Assembly: GCA_046735355.1 (NCBI GenBank)
Contig: JBKPTC010000071.1
Span: 1-27,734 of the forward strand
Source of the DNA: DATAEU01 sp046735355
Lineage (GTDB): Bacteria > Actinomycetota > UBA4738 > HRBIN12
Reading direction: 5' to 3'
Length of the DNA: 27,734 nt
The notes beneath the pieces were generated by a model that was not told the origin of the DNA, did no database searches, and worked only from the letters and a program-made list of their open reading frames with translations. This document shows, piece after piece, positions 7,224 to 18,533 of the stretch. The first letter of the stretch is position 1, and each line of letters opens with the position of its first letter. The position numbers and the translations under genes are program-made.

Positions 7224-7648
7224 TGGACGCGGGGATGGCTCGTCGGATGTTCGGCGGCCTTCCCGTGTCGAACGTCGGAACCACCAACGCCGACGGCTCG
7301 CCGCACGTCGTCCCTCTGTGGTTCGTGTGGCCGGACGAGGCCCTGTACGTCTCGACCCGCCGCCCCAGCAGGACGTGGTCGAACGCGACGCGGGACGCGC
7401 GGGTCTGCATCGCGATCGACGTCGGACGCGGATGGACCGAGCTGGCCGGCGTCAGCATCGTCGGACGCGCCGAGCTCATGCCGGCCGAGCATCCCGGGAT
7501 GCGCCGCCCGATCTCCGCCTGGCACGAGAAGTACCGGTCGCTGCTCGCCGGCGCCGGTTTCGCCCGGTTCGCCGAGGAGGTGACCTCGCTCGCCTTCCTC
7601 CGCGTGGTCCCCGAGCGGATCTCGTCGTGGGACCACGTCCGCAGCTGA
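7223..7648 (+). CDS. split beta-barrel flavoprotein, PPOX/FDOR-type (pyridoxamine phosphate oxidase family)
   Basis: 141 residues forming one split-barrel flavin-binding domain: VGTTNADGSPHVVPLWFVW, LYVSTRRPSRTWSNATRDARVCIAIDV and GVSIVGRAELM are typical of the large PPOX-like group, whose actinobacterial members bind FMN, F420 or heme-related cofactors. The exact substrate cannot be read from sequence. The ATG at 7223 overlaps the TGA of the prenyl synthase; GGAGG at 7209-7213 supports this start or the GTG at 7220. The pairing with a prenyl synthase suggests co-transcription, but no functional link is proven. Confidence 0.75.
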   Translation: MDAGMARRMFGGLPVSNVGTTNADGSPHVVPLWFVWPDEALYVSTRRPSRTWSNATRDARVCIAIDVGRGWTELAGVSIVGRAELMPAEHPGMRRPISAWHEKYRSLLAGAGFARFAEEVTSLAFLRVVPERISSWDHVRS

Positions 7649-7694
7649 GGCGACGCGGGGGCCGGCGCCGCGAAACCGCTGCTCAGAGGGCCCG

Positions 7695-7723
7695 TTGCCG
7701 GAAGTCCGACCCGCGACTAGGCT
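7695..7723 (+). promoter_or_regulatory. candidate promoter of the GGR-nuoA-N operon
   Basis: TTGCCG (7695-7700), a 17-nt spacer, then TAGGCT (7718-7723), a common high-GC actinobacterial -10 form. Transcription would start near 7730. The Rex-like palindrome at 7759-7778 then lies about 30-50 nt downstream, and the leader before GTG 7807 is about 77 nt. An alternative, TTGAAG (7740-7745) with TGAAAT (7763-7768), would put the -10 inside the palindrome. The sequence does not choose between them. Confidence 0.45.
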
Positions 7724-7758
7724 TGCCGGGAAGCCCTTGTTGAAGGTGCCTCGCGCGC

Positions 7759-7778
7759 CTTGTGAAATCTTTCACAAG
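7759..7778. promoter_or_regulatory. Rex operator, perfect match to consensus
   Basis: CTTGTGAAA (7759-7767), spacer TC, TTTCACAAG (7770-7778): a perfect 9-bp palindrome containing TTGTGAA-N4-TTCACAA, the consensus for the redox-sensing repressor Rex, which leaves DNA when NADH is high. It is upstream of the whole GGR-nuo operon. Known Rex targets in Actinobacteria and Firmicutes include respiratory genes. The match is seen directly; binding is inferred, and rex is not in this window. Confidence 0.85.
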
Positions 7779-7806
7779 TCCCGACGACGGTGGGGGTCGC
7801 CAGCTC

Positions 7807-9066
7807 GTGACGAACCGGGTCGATGCGCCGCAGAGCGTCGACGTCCTCGTCGTCGGTGCGGGGCCCGGCGGCTCGGCGACGGCGTACCACCTGGCCCGAG
7901 CCGGCCTGGACGTTCTCCTGCTCGAACGCGCGGCGTTTCCCCGCGAGAAGGTCTGCGGCGACGGCCTGACGCCGCGCGCCGTACGGGCGATCGACCGGAT
8001 GGGCATCGACGTCGCGGAGCCCGGATTCGAGCGACACGACGGGCTGCGGATCCACGCGCGCCGCGTGACGCTCGAGCTTCCGTGGCCGTCGCTGCGGAGC
8101 TATCCGGGATACGGGCTGACGCGAACGCGAGGCGAGTTCGACCAGTTGCTCGCGCGCCGAGCGCAGAAGGCCGGCGCGATCCTGCGCGAGCGGACGGAGG
8201 CCATCGCGCCGATCGTCGACGGCGGCTGGGTGACCGGTGTCAGGATTCGAAGCGCGGACGAGCCCGAGGCCGGCACGAACGACATCCGTGCCCGGTTCGT
8301 CGTCGCGTCGGACGGCGCCGCCTCCCGGCTGGCGGGCCAGGCCGGCATCCGGCGGCTGGGCGGCCGTCCGCTCGGCGTCGCGGCGCGTCGGTATCACCGG
8401 ACCGACTACCACCCGGGTACGTGGCTCGACGTGTGGATGGACCTCTGGGACGGCGACGCGATCCTCCCGGGCTACGGGTGGCTGTTTCCGCTCGCGGACG
8501 GAACGGCCAACCTCGGCGCCGGCCTGCTCAACACGTTCAAGGGGTTCAAGGACCTGTCGGCTCAGCGCGTGTTCGACGCGTTCGTGCGGATGCTGCCGGA
8601 GCGCTACGGCATCGACGAGACGAGCGCGATCGGCCGGACGCTGTCCGGACCGCTGCCGATGGGGTTCAACCGAACGCCCTCGGCCGTGCCCGGCATGCTG
8701 CTCGTCGGCGACGCGGCCGGCATCGTGAACCCCTTCAACGGCGAGGGCATCGCGTACGCGATCGAGTCGGGCGAGCTCGCGGCCGAACTGTTGTCCGACG
8801 CCCTTGTCGCCGGCCGGCCCGGGCTCGCGCAGATGTATCCGTCGCTCCTGCACGAGCGGTACGGGCGGTATTACACGCTGGGACGGGTCTTCGTGAAGGC
8901 GATCGGCGAGCCGCGCGTCATGCGGTTGCTCACGGACTACGGCCTGCGGGTCGGTCCGCTGATGCGCTTCCTCGTGCGGTTGATGGGGAACCTCACGGAC
9001 GGTCGCTCCGGCGACGCGCAGGACCGTCTGATGTACGCCCTCGAACGATTGGCGCCCGCGTCGTGA
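7807..9066 (+). CDS. geranylgeranyl reductase-family FAD oxidoreductase
   Basis: 419 residues. The N-terminal Rossmann motif VVGAGPGGSATAYHLARAG (G17, G19, G22) binds FAD. KVCGDGLTPRA (48-58) and the later GDAAGIVNPFNGEGIAYAIESG (flavin contact) are hallmarks of the geranylgeranyl reductase family. Family members saturate isoprenoid double bonds; mycobacterial MenJ reduces the menaquinone tail. Position directly before nuoA and near two prenyl synthases favours a quinone-tail role, but that is inference. The GTG at 7807 was chosen because the upstream GTG at 7762 lies inside the Rex-like palindrome and would add an unconserved N-terminus. A G-rich stretch sits about 11 nt upstream. It overlaps nuoA by 4 nt (GTGA). 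Confidence 0.88.
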   Translation: MTNRVDAPQSVDVLVVGAGPGGSATAYHLARAGLDVLLLERAAFPREKVCGDGLTPRAVRAIDRMGIDVAEPGFERHDGLRIHARRVTLELPWPSLRSYPGYGLTRTRGEFDQLLARRAQKAGAILRERTEAIAPIVDGGWVTGVRIRSADEPEAGTNDIRARFVVASDGAASRLAGQAGIRRLGGRPLGVAARRYHRTDYHPGTWLDVWMDLWDGDAILPGYGWLFPLADGTANLGAGLLNTFKGFKDLSAQRVFDAFVRMLPERYGIDETSAIGRTLSGPLPMGFNRTPSAVPGMLLVGDAAGIVNPFNGEGIAYAIESGELAAELLSDALVAGRPGLAQMYPSLLHERYGRYYTLGRVFVKAIGEPRVMRLLTDYGLRVGPLMRFLVRLMGNLTDGRSGDAQDRLMYALERLAPAS

Positions 9067-9510
9067 TCCGGGTCGCCTCGGCGCTGTCCGAGTACCTGCC
9101 GATCGTGCTGCTCGCCGCGCTCGCGTTCGTGTTCACCGGGGTGTCGCTGCTGGCGTCGTCGGTCGTGCGTCCGCGGCGGCCGACGCCGGCCAAGCTCGGG
9201 CCGTACGAGTCCGGCATCGTGCCGGAGCGGCTGCCGCGCGGCGAGCGGTTCAGCGTCAAGTTCTACGTCGTCGCGATGCTGTTCATCATCTTCGACATCG
9301 AGACGATCTTCCTGTTCCCGTGGGCCGTCGGGTTCCGGCGGCTCCGGCTGTTCGGGCTCGTCGAGATGGCGATCTTCATCGGCCTTGTCTTCGTCGCGTA
9401 CCTCTACGTCTGGCGGAGCGGCGGTCTGGACTGGGAGCGCCCGCAGTCCCGTCCGATCGCCAACGCCGGCGTGTCGCCGGCGAGCCCGCAACCGCGTGAG
9501 GAGCTGCACG

Positions 9511-9521
<11 letters not shown>
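9063..9521 (+). CDS. nuoA: NADH-quinone oxidoreductase subunit A (complex I isoform 1)
   Basis: Membrane subunit of 152 residues with three helices. Seen: KLGPYESGIVP, the conserved cytoplasmic loop near the quinone site, then RFSVKFYVVAMLFIIFDIETIFLFPWAV and VEMAIFIGLVFVAYLYVW. About 25 polar residues follow the last conserved WRSGGLDW segment, longer than many NuoA. The GTG at 9063 overlaps the reductase stop by 4 nt, so upstream residues in this frame are not coding. The 3' end overlaps nuoB by 11 nt. It differs from the second NuoA at 24753, which has YECGIDPVGEGW in the same loop. Confidence 0.97.
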
Positions 9522-10025
<504 letters not shown>

Positions 10026-10029
<4 letters not shown>

Positions 10030-10523
10030 CGCCGGACGAGCTGGTCGAGCACGTCCGGCCGCGGCTCCCGGACGCCGTCGTCGCGCGCGGGCAGGCGATC
10101 GCCTCGGTCGACCGCGCCGAGCTGCTCGGCGCGCTCGAGGCGCTGCGCGCAGACGAGCGGCTGCGACTCGACTTCTTCTCCGGCGTCACCGCCACCGACT
10201 GGCCGGGCCGCGAGCCGCGGTTCTGGCTCGCCTACGAGCTGTACTCGCTCGAGCACCGGCACCGGCTGCGGATCAAGGTCGGCGTTCCGGACGGGGACGC
10301 GCGCGTTCCGAGCGTGACCCCGCTGTTCCCGGCGGCGAACTTCCACGAGCGCGAGGTCTTCGACCTGTTCGGCGTGGCGTTCGACGGCCATCCCGACCTC
10401 CGCCGCATCCTGATGCCGGAGGGCTGGGACGGACATCCGCTCCGCAAGACCGAGGAGCTCGGCGGCGTGAACACGCAGTACAAGGGCGCGTTCATCCCCC
10501 CCGTGGACAAGAGGACGGTATGA
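10026..10523 (+). CDS. nuoC: NADH-quinone oxidoreductase subunit C
   Basis: 165 residues, the 30-kDa peripheral-arm subunit that packs against NuoD and NuoB. Seen: DFFSGVTATDWPG, RLRIKVGVPDGDARVPSVTPLFPAANFHEREVFDLFGV (about 79-116; signature HEREVFDLFGV), RRILMPEGWDGHPLRK and a C-terminal GAFIPPVDKRTV tail. The ATG overlaps the nuoB stop and the TGA overlaps the nuoD ATG, so translation is coupled on both sides. It is a separate gene, not a nuoCD fusion. Confidence 0.96.
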
Positions 10524-11839
10524 GCGGCGAGCGCCGAGCACCGGATCTCGCGGACCTTCGTCCCGACGACGAGACCACGCGTCCCGAGCTCGATCTCCTC
10601 GACCCGTCGTCCACGCGTCAGCTCCGCCAGGAGACGATGGTCATCAACATGGGTCCGCAGCACCCCTCGACCCACGGCGTGCTGCGTCTGCTCCTCGAGC
10701 TCGACGGCGAGACGGTCGTGTCGTGCCGACCGATCATCGGCTACCTCCACACCGGGATCGAGAAGAACACCGAGTACCGGACCTGGCAGCAGGGCGTCAC
10801 GCTCGTGACGCGCGCGGACTACCTCGCCAACTTCTTCAACGAGCTCGCGTACTGCCTGGCCGTCGAGCGGATGCTCGGCATCGAAGCGCCGCCGCGCGCG
10901 ACGACGATCCGCGTGCTGCTGTGCGAGCTCAACCGGGTGTCGTCGCACCTCGTCGGGCTCGCGACCGGCGGGATGGAGCTCGGCGCCGTCTCGATGATGC
11001 TCTACGGCTTCCGCGAGCGGGAGATCATCCTCGACGTCTTCGAGGCCGTCACCGGTCTGCGGATGAATCACGCGTTCTTTCGCATCGGCGGGATCGCGAT
11101 GGACCTGCCGCGCGGCGCCGAGGAGCGCGTTCGCGAGATCGTCGCGACGCTCCGCGGTCGGATCGGCGAGTACGAGTCGCTGCTGTCGGACAACCCGATC
11201 TGGATCGAGCGCAACCGGGACGTGGGGCATCTGGCCGCGGAGGACGCGCTCGCCCTCGGTGTCACGGGGCCGCTGCTCCGCGCGGCCGGCGTTCCGAAGG
11301 ACGTTCGCAAGGACGAGCCGTACTGCGGCTACGAGACGTACGACTTCGACGTCCCGGTCGCCGAGGGCGCCGACTGCTACGCCCGCTACCTCGTGCGCAT
11401 CGAGGAGATGAAGCAGTCGCTGCGGATCGTCGAGCAGTGCCTCGACCGGCTGGAGCCCGGCCGGGTGATGGTCGACGACCCGAAGGTCGCGTGGCCCTCG
11501 CAGCTCGAGGTCGGCCCGGACGGCATCGGGAACTCGCCTCGGTACATCAAGCACATCATGGAGGAGTCGATGGAGGCGCTGATCCATCACTTCAAGATGG
11601 TGACGCAGGGCGTCTCGGTCCCCGAGGGCGAGACGTACCAGGTCGTCGAGGCGCCGCGGGGCGAGTTCGGGATGTACATCGTCTCGAACGGCGAGCACCG
11701 TCCGTACCGGGTGCACATGCGCGATCCGTCGTTCTCGAACCTCCACGCGCTGCCGAGGATGATCGAGGGCGGGCTGGTCGCCGATGCGATCGCGTGCATC
11801 GCGAGCCTCGATCCCGTCATGGGCGGGGTGGACCGCTGA
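10520..11839 (+). CDS. nuoD: NADH-quinone oxidoreductase subunit D
   Basis: 439 residues, the 49-kDa subunit that forms the quinone pocket with NuoB. Seen: MVINMGPQHPSTHGVLRL with HPSTHG at 48-53, IGYLHTGIEKNTEY, Y101 in RADYLANFF (position of the conserved quinone-site tyrosine), and the C-terminal FSNLHALPRMIEGGLVADAIACIASLDPVMGGVDR (key end DPVMGGVDR). A ~40-residue acidic N-terminal extension precedes the conserved core. It is the only nuoD in the window, although a second nuoA/B/C/H/I set lies downstream. Confidence 0.98.
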   Translation: MSGERRAPDLADLRPDDETTRPELDLLDPSSTRQLRQETMVINMGPQHPSTHGVLRLLLELDGETVVSCRPIIGYLHTGIEKNTEYRTWQQGVTLVTRADYLANFFNELAYCLAVERMLGIEAPPRATTIRVLLCELNRVSSHLVGLATGGMELGAVSMMLYGFREREIILDVFEAVTGLRMNHAFFRIGGIAMDLPRGAEERVREIVATLRGRIGEYESLLSDNPIWIERNRDVGHLAAEDALALGVTGPLLRAAGVPKDVRKDEPYCGYETYDFDVPVAEGADCYARYLVRIEEMKQSLRIVEQCLDRLEPGRVMVDDPKVAWPSQLEVGPDGIGNSPRYIKHIMEESMEALIHHFKMVTQGVSVPEGETYQVVEAPRGEFGMYIVSNGEHRPYRVHMRDPSFSNLHALPRMIEGGLVADAIACIASLDPVMGGVDR

Positions 11840-12467
11840 TGCCGGTGCTGTCGCCCGAGCTTCGCAGGCAGGCGGAGGCGATCAAGGCCCGCTATCCGAC
11901 CGGCCGCGAGCGCTCGGCGATCCTGCCGCTGCTGTACCTGGTGCAGTCGGTCGAGGGGCGCGTGACGCGCGAGGGGCTGCGCGAAGTGGCCGATGTGCTC
12001 GGGCTCACGACCGCGGAGACCGAGGCCGTCGCGACCTTCTACACGATGATCCGGGTCCGGCCGACCGGACGGCACGTCATCACGGTGTGCACGAACCTGT
12101 CGTGCGCCCTCCGCGGCGCGAACGCGGTCTACGAGCGCGGGCGCGCGACGCTCGGGCTGAGCGGCGAGAACGACACGACGGAGGACGGCGCGTTCACCAT
12201 CGACGAGGAGGAGTGCCTGGGCGCGTGCGACGCCGCGCCGGTCGTGACGGTGAACTTCGTCAACTTCGACCGCGTGACGCCCGACGGCATCGACGAGCTG
12301 ATCGCGACGCTCCGCGACGGAGGCGATCCGATGCCGGCGCGCGGCGAGTTCCCGGGCGACTTCCGCGCGGCCTCGAGGATCCTCGCGGGCGTGGCCGGCG
12401 GGCCGGCGGCGGCCCCGACGCGGCTCGCCGACGCTCCTCCGTCCGACGTCCCGAGCCGGGGGTCGCG

Positions 12468-12471
<4 letters not shown>
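11839..12471 (+). CDS. nuoE: NADH-quinone oxidoreductase subunit E
   Basis: 210 residues, 24-kDa subunit of the NADH-oxidising module with a thioredoxin-like [2Fe-2S] domain. Ligands: C84 and C89 in TVCTNLSCALRG, C126 and C130 in EECLGACDAAP. The conserved domain ends near residue 160. About 45 residues of Ala/Pro/Gly-rich tail follow, longer than the compact E. coli form. The ATG overlaps the nuoD stop by one base (TGATG); the stop overlaps the nuoF GTG. Confidence 0.97.
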
Positions 12472-13831
<1,360 letters not shown>

Positions 13832-13835
<4 letters not shown>

Positions 13836-16306
13836 GCGCCGAGCTCGTCACGCTCATGATCGACGGCAAGGAGGTCACGGTTCCGAAGGGAACGCTGATC
13901 ATCCGCGCCGCCGAGGAGCTCGGGATCGAGATCCCGCGGTTCTGTGAGCACCCGATGCTGTCGCCGATCGGCGCGTGCCGGCAGTGCTACGTCGAGGTCG
14001 AGGGCCAGAGGAAGCTCCTCACGTCGTGCACGACGCCCGTCGCCCCCGCCATGGCCGTGAAGACCCAGAACACGTCCGACGAGGCGCACACCGCGCAGGT
14101 CGCGAACCTCGAGTTCCTGCTGCTCAACCATCCGCTCGACTGCCCGATTTGCGACCGCGGCGGCGAGTGTCCGCTGCAGGATCAGGCGCTCGCGTTCGGT
14201 CCGGGCGAGAGCCGGTACCGCGAGCCCAAGCGGACGTACGAGAAGCCGATCGCGCTGTCGCCGCTCGTGAGCCTCGACCGCGAGCGCTGCGTGCTGTGCA
14301 CGCGCTGCACGCGGTTCTGCGACGAGATCTCGGGCGACCGGTTCATCGAGCTGTACGCGCGCGGCGCCGGCGAGCGCGTCTCGATCGCGGCGGGCGAGGA
14401 CTTCCGCTCGCCCTTCTCCGGGAACACGGTGCAGATCTGTCCGGTCGGCGCGCTCACCTCGACGCCGTATCGGTTCGTCGCGCGCCCGTTCGACCTGCGC
14501 AGCGTCGACACGGTCTGTCCGCACTGCTCGAGCGGCTGCAACATCAAGCTCGACGTGCGCCGCGGCGAGGTCGTGCGGCACCTCGCACGCGATAACTACG
14601 ACGTCAACGACACGTGGCTCTGCGACAAGGGCCGCTACGGGTTCCGGTTCGCGGATGCGCCCGCGCGCGTGGCGACGCCGCTGCTGCGCGGGCGCGGGCT
14701 CGAGCCGGCGAGCTTCGGCGAGGTGTTCGACTGGATCGCCGAGCGCGCCCGCGGCAGGCGCGTCGCGTTCCTGACGGGCGGCCGCCTGATGGACGAGGAC
14801 TACTACGCGCTGTCGAAGCTGGCGCGCGTCGTGTTCCGCACCAACGACCTGGACCATCGCCGGAGCTTCAACGGCGGTCACGCCGAGGAGGTCTCGGCGG
14901 CCATGGCGATGCAGGTGACGTACTCGGACGTCGAACGCGCCGACGTCATCCTCGTGGTCGGCCTCGATGCCGAGCAGGAGTCGCCGATCCTGCACCTTCG
15001 GATCCGAAAGGCGGCGCGTCGCGGCGCGCGCGTGTTCGTCGTGCATCCTCGGCGAACGCGCCTGTGGGACGTTGCGGAGCACCTCCTCGTGCGGCCGGGC
15101 CACGAGGCCGCCGCGCTCGAGGAGGTCCTCGACACGCGGACCGCGTCCGACTCGGCGGCCGGGCGCATCGCCTCCGCGCTCCGCGCGGCGGACGGCAACG
15201 TCGTCGTGCTCGCCGGCGCGCAGCTCGACGAGCATCCGCTCGGTTCGGACGTCGCGCTGCGCGTGGCGAACGCGTTCCGCGGGCGATTCGCGAGCGTGCC
15301 GAGGCGGGCGAACGACCGAGGCGCCCTCCGCGCGGGCGTGCATCCCGGGCTGCTCCCGGGGGGCCGCCGCGTGGGAGCGGACGAGGAGCGTGGCGAGGTC
15401 GAGGCGCTGTGGGGGGCGACGCCGGCCGGGCCCGGGCGGGACTCGGCCGCCATCCTGCGGGCGGCCGCGGACCACGAGATCGACGTCCTGTTCCTGATCG
15501 GCGTCGACCCGCTGCGTGACTTCCCGGACGCGGATCTCGTCCGCCGAGCGCTCGGCAACGTCGACGTCAAGGTCGTGCAGTCGCTCGAGCTCGGCGAGCT
15601 CGAGCCGTTCGCGGACGCGGTCCTTCCCGCCGCCGCCTACCTCGAGAAGGACGGGCACTACACCGACTGGGAGGGTCGCGGCCAGCGGCTGCGCGCGATC
15701 CGCGGGCCGGTCGGCATCGCGCGCGCGGACTGGGAGATCTTCGTCGGCCTCGCCGACGCCGTGGGAACGTCGCTCGGCTTCCGGACGCTCGAGGAGCTCC
15801 AGGAGGAGATGGGCGACCTGCTCGCGCCGCGTACGGTGCCGACGCGCTCCGACGCGTACGCGGGCACGGGCCGCCCGCAGTACATCGAGGACCTGACGCT
15901 CTACAGCTACCCGCTCCTCGTCGACGAGGGGCGGCAGCTCGAGGGCGCCGCGGAGCTGAAGGGCGCGCTCGAGGATCGACCGTTCGCGGAGATCCATCCC
16001 GAGGACGCCGACAAGCGCGGTCTGTCGGGCGCGGATCGCGTCCGGCTCACGACGCCGGCGGCGTCGGCGGACGTCGAGCTCCGCATCACGCGGGACATCG
16101 CGCCCGGAACGGTCTTCGTGCCGTTCAACCAGCCGGGCCTCGCGGCCAACACGCTGCTCTCGGGCCGGTTCACCTCCCCCGTCCGCGTGGAACCGGCGGG
16201 TGGCGATCCGACGTCGACGACCGGCTCAAGCCCCGTTTCCGCCTCAAGCATCGAAGCGGTAGGCGGAAGCGCCGCCTCGAGCAGCGAAGCGGTAGGCGGG
16301 AACTAG
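13832..16306 (+). CDS. nuoG: NADH-quinone oxidoreductase subunit G
   Basis: 824 residues, the 75-kDa iron-sulfur subunit with a molybdopterin-oxidoreductase-like C-terminal half. Ligand sets seen: N1b C38, C49, C52, C66; N5 H100, C104, C107, C113; N4 C153, C156, C159, C203, with C163; and a complete extra N7 set C229, C232, C236, C264 (CPHCSSGC...LCDKG). The middle part (about 285-700) is the degenerate molybdopterin fold. The last ~35 residues are low-complexity and carry an internal duplication, SSIEAVGGS/SSSEAVGGN, encoded by a 28-nt hairpin-forming direct repeat (16239-16299). The GTG at 13832 overlaps nuoF by 4 nt; the stop directly abuts the nuoH ATG. Confidence 0.97.
16239..16299. repeat. 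two REP-like palindromic 28-nt repeats in the nuoG 3' end
   Basis: Two units, 16239-16266 and 16272-16299, match at 26 of 28 positions and repeat every 33 nt. Each has CCGCCT at its left and AGGCGG at its right end, so each can fold; the first stem extends to TTCCGCCT (16237-16244) with AGGCGGAA (16261-16268). They encode the last low-complexity NuoG residues and end 7 nt before the nuoH start. The in-frame period (33 nt) keeps the gene open. Appearance is that of a palindromic-repeat insertion or slippage duplication. Confidence 0.75.
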
Positions 16307-17434
16307 ATGGACTGGCTCGACTGGGTGCTGCTGATCGGACGCGTGGTCGTCGTCTTCGTCGGCCTGCTGCTCTTGGTCGTGATCGTCATCTGGGTCGAGC
16401 GCAAGGTGATCGCCGACATGCAGACGCGGACGGGTCCGATGCGCGCGGGCCCGCACGGCGTCCTGCAGACGCTCGCCGACGGGCTGAAGCTGTTCTTCAA
16501 GGAGGGCATCACGCCGTCGATGGTCGACCGGCCGGTCTACGTGATCGCGCCGTACATGGCGATCCTGCCGGCGTTCCTCGCGTTCGCGGTCATCCCGTTC
16601 GGCGCGCCGGTCACGCTGTTCGGACGGCGGGTCCCGCTCCAGGTCGCGAACGTGAACATCGGCATCCTGTGGATCCTGGCGATGGCGTCGCTCGGCGTGT
16701 ACGCGGTCGTCCTGGCCGGCTGGTCGAGCGGATCGAACTATCCGCTCCTCGGGTCGATCCGCAGCAGCGCGCAGATGATCAGCTACGAGGTCGGGATGGG
16801 CCTCGCGCTCGTCGCGGTGATCATGTATTCGGGCTCGCTGACGCTGTCGGGCATCGTCGCGAGCCAGGCGCGCGTCTGGAACGTGATTCCGCAGTTCCCG
16901 GCGTTCATGATCTACCTCATCGCCGGGCTCGCCGAGACCAACCGTCCGCCGTTCGATCTCGCGGAGGCGGAGACCGAGCTCGTCGCCGGGTTCCACACCG
17001 AGTACTCGGGGATGCGGTTCGCGATGTTCTACCTCGGCGAGTACGTCAACATGATCACCGTGGCCGCGATCGCGACGACGCTGTTCCTCGGCGGCTGGCG
17101 CGGCCCGCATCCGGACGTCGTCGTCTGGCTCTGGCCGATCCTGTGGTTTCTCCTCAAGGTCTTCGTGATCGTCTATCTGTACGTGTGGATCCGCGCGACG
17201 TTCCCGCGCGTGCGGTACGACCGCCTGATGGCGTTCGGCTGGAAGCTCTTGATCCCGTTCGGACTGCTGTGGGTGCTCGCGACGGGCGCCGTCGTCGTGC
17301 TTCCGGACGTCTTCCCGGACGTCGCGAACGATCGATCGAAGCTGCTGCTGTTCGCCGGCGGCGTGCTGCTCGTGCTCCTCATACTCGCGTTCGTTCCGAT
17401 GGGGCGGCGGTCGACCGAGGACGCTCGCTCATGA
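16307..17434 (+). CDS. nuoH: NADH-quinone oxidoreductase subunit H (isoform 1)
   Basis: 375 residues, the membrane subunit linking quinone site and proton pumps. Seen: WVERKVIADMQTRTGPMRAGPHGVLQTLADGLKLFFKE (key WVERKVIADMQ and RTGPMRAGPHG), SLGVYAVVLAGWSSGSNYPLLGSIRSSAQMISYEV, and the charged loop AETNRPPFDLAEAETELVAGFHTEYSGMRFAMFYLGEY (key AETNRPPFDLAEAETELV). An additional hydrophobic segment near 340-365 follows the usual last helix. The ATG follows the nuoG stop with no gap, so its ribosome-binding region lies in the repeat element. About 30 residues longer than the second NuoH at 26105. Confidence 0.98.
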   Translation: MDWLDWVLLIGRVVVVFVGLLLLVVIVIWVERKVIADMQTRTGPMRAGPHGVLQTLADGLKLFFKEGITPSMVDRPVYVIAPYMAILPAFLAFAVIPFGAPVTLFGRRVPLQVANVNIGILWILAMASLGVYAVVLAGWSSGSNYPLLGSIRSSAQMISYEVGMGLALVAVIMYSGSLTLSGIVASQARVWNVIPQFPAFMIYLIAGLAETNRPPFDLAEAETELVAGFHTEYSGMRFAMFYLGEYVNMITVAAIATTLFLGGWRGPHPDVVVWLWPILWFLLKVFVIVYLYVWIRATFPRVRYDRLMAFGWKLLIPFGLLWVLATGAVVVLPDVFPDVANDRSKLLLFAGGVLLVLLILAFVPMGRRSTEDARS

Positions 17435-17921
17435 GCCAGGAGCTCGAACGGCGGCCGGTCGCCTGGTGGTGGGCGTTCATGAAGGGCCTCGGCACCGTCA
17501 TCAAGCAGGTGTTCCGCCCCGACGTGACCGAGCAGTATCCGCATCAGATCGTGCAGCCGCCGCCTCGCGCCCACGTCGGCCGGCACCGCTTGAACAAGCA
17601 CGAGAACGGGCTCGAGAAGTGCATCGGATGCGAGCTGTGCGCGTACGCCTGCCCCGCGGACGCCATCTGGGTGGAGGGCGCGGACAACGATCCGGCCGAT
17701 CCGGTCTCGCCCGGCGAGCGGTACGCGAAGAACTATCAGATCAACTACCTGCGGTGCATCATGTGCGGCCTGTGCGTCGAGGCGTGTCCGACGCGGGCGC
17801 TCACCCTGACCAGCTACTACGAGATGTCGTGGACGACGCGCGAGGACGCGATCTACACCAAGGAACAGCTGCTCGAACCGCCGCTCCCGCTCGGAACGAC
17901 GCCGGGAACCGAGGAGGGCTA

Positions 17922-17922
<1 letters not shown>
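17431..17922 (+). CDS. nuoI: NADH-quinone oxidoreductase subunit I (isoform 1)
   Basis: 163 residues, the 8Fe ferredoxin-like subunit passing electrons from NuoG to NuoB. Two [4Fe-4S] motifs: C64, C67, C70, C74 (KCIGCELCAYACP) and C109, C112, C115, C119 (RCIMCGLCVEACP), with the usual NYQINYLRC spacer typical of complex I. The ATG overlaps the nuoH stop (ATGA). The stop overlaps the nuoJ GTG by one base. Confidence 0.98.

Positions 17923-18529
<607 letters not shown>

Positions 18530-18533
<4 letters not shown>

Noticed and set aside
7720..7735. GGCTT-GCCGGG-AAGCC hairpin as terminator of the prenyl synthase/PPOX pair
   Set aside because: Only a 5-bp stem, no T-run, and it overlaps the TAGGCT -10 candidate for the next operon; chance pairing is likely.
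7762..7806. Upstream GTG start (7762) for the geranylgeranyl reductase-family gene
   Set aside because: It lies inside the Rex-like palindrome and adds 15 residues with no conservation before the FAD motif. The GTG at 7807 leaves a leader and a normal N-terminus.
7649..7806. Possible small RNA or tRNA in the gap before the reductase gene
   Set aside because: No cloverleaf, TTC-loop motif or long conserved stem was seen; promoter and operator elements account for the notable sequence.
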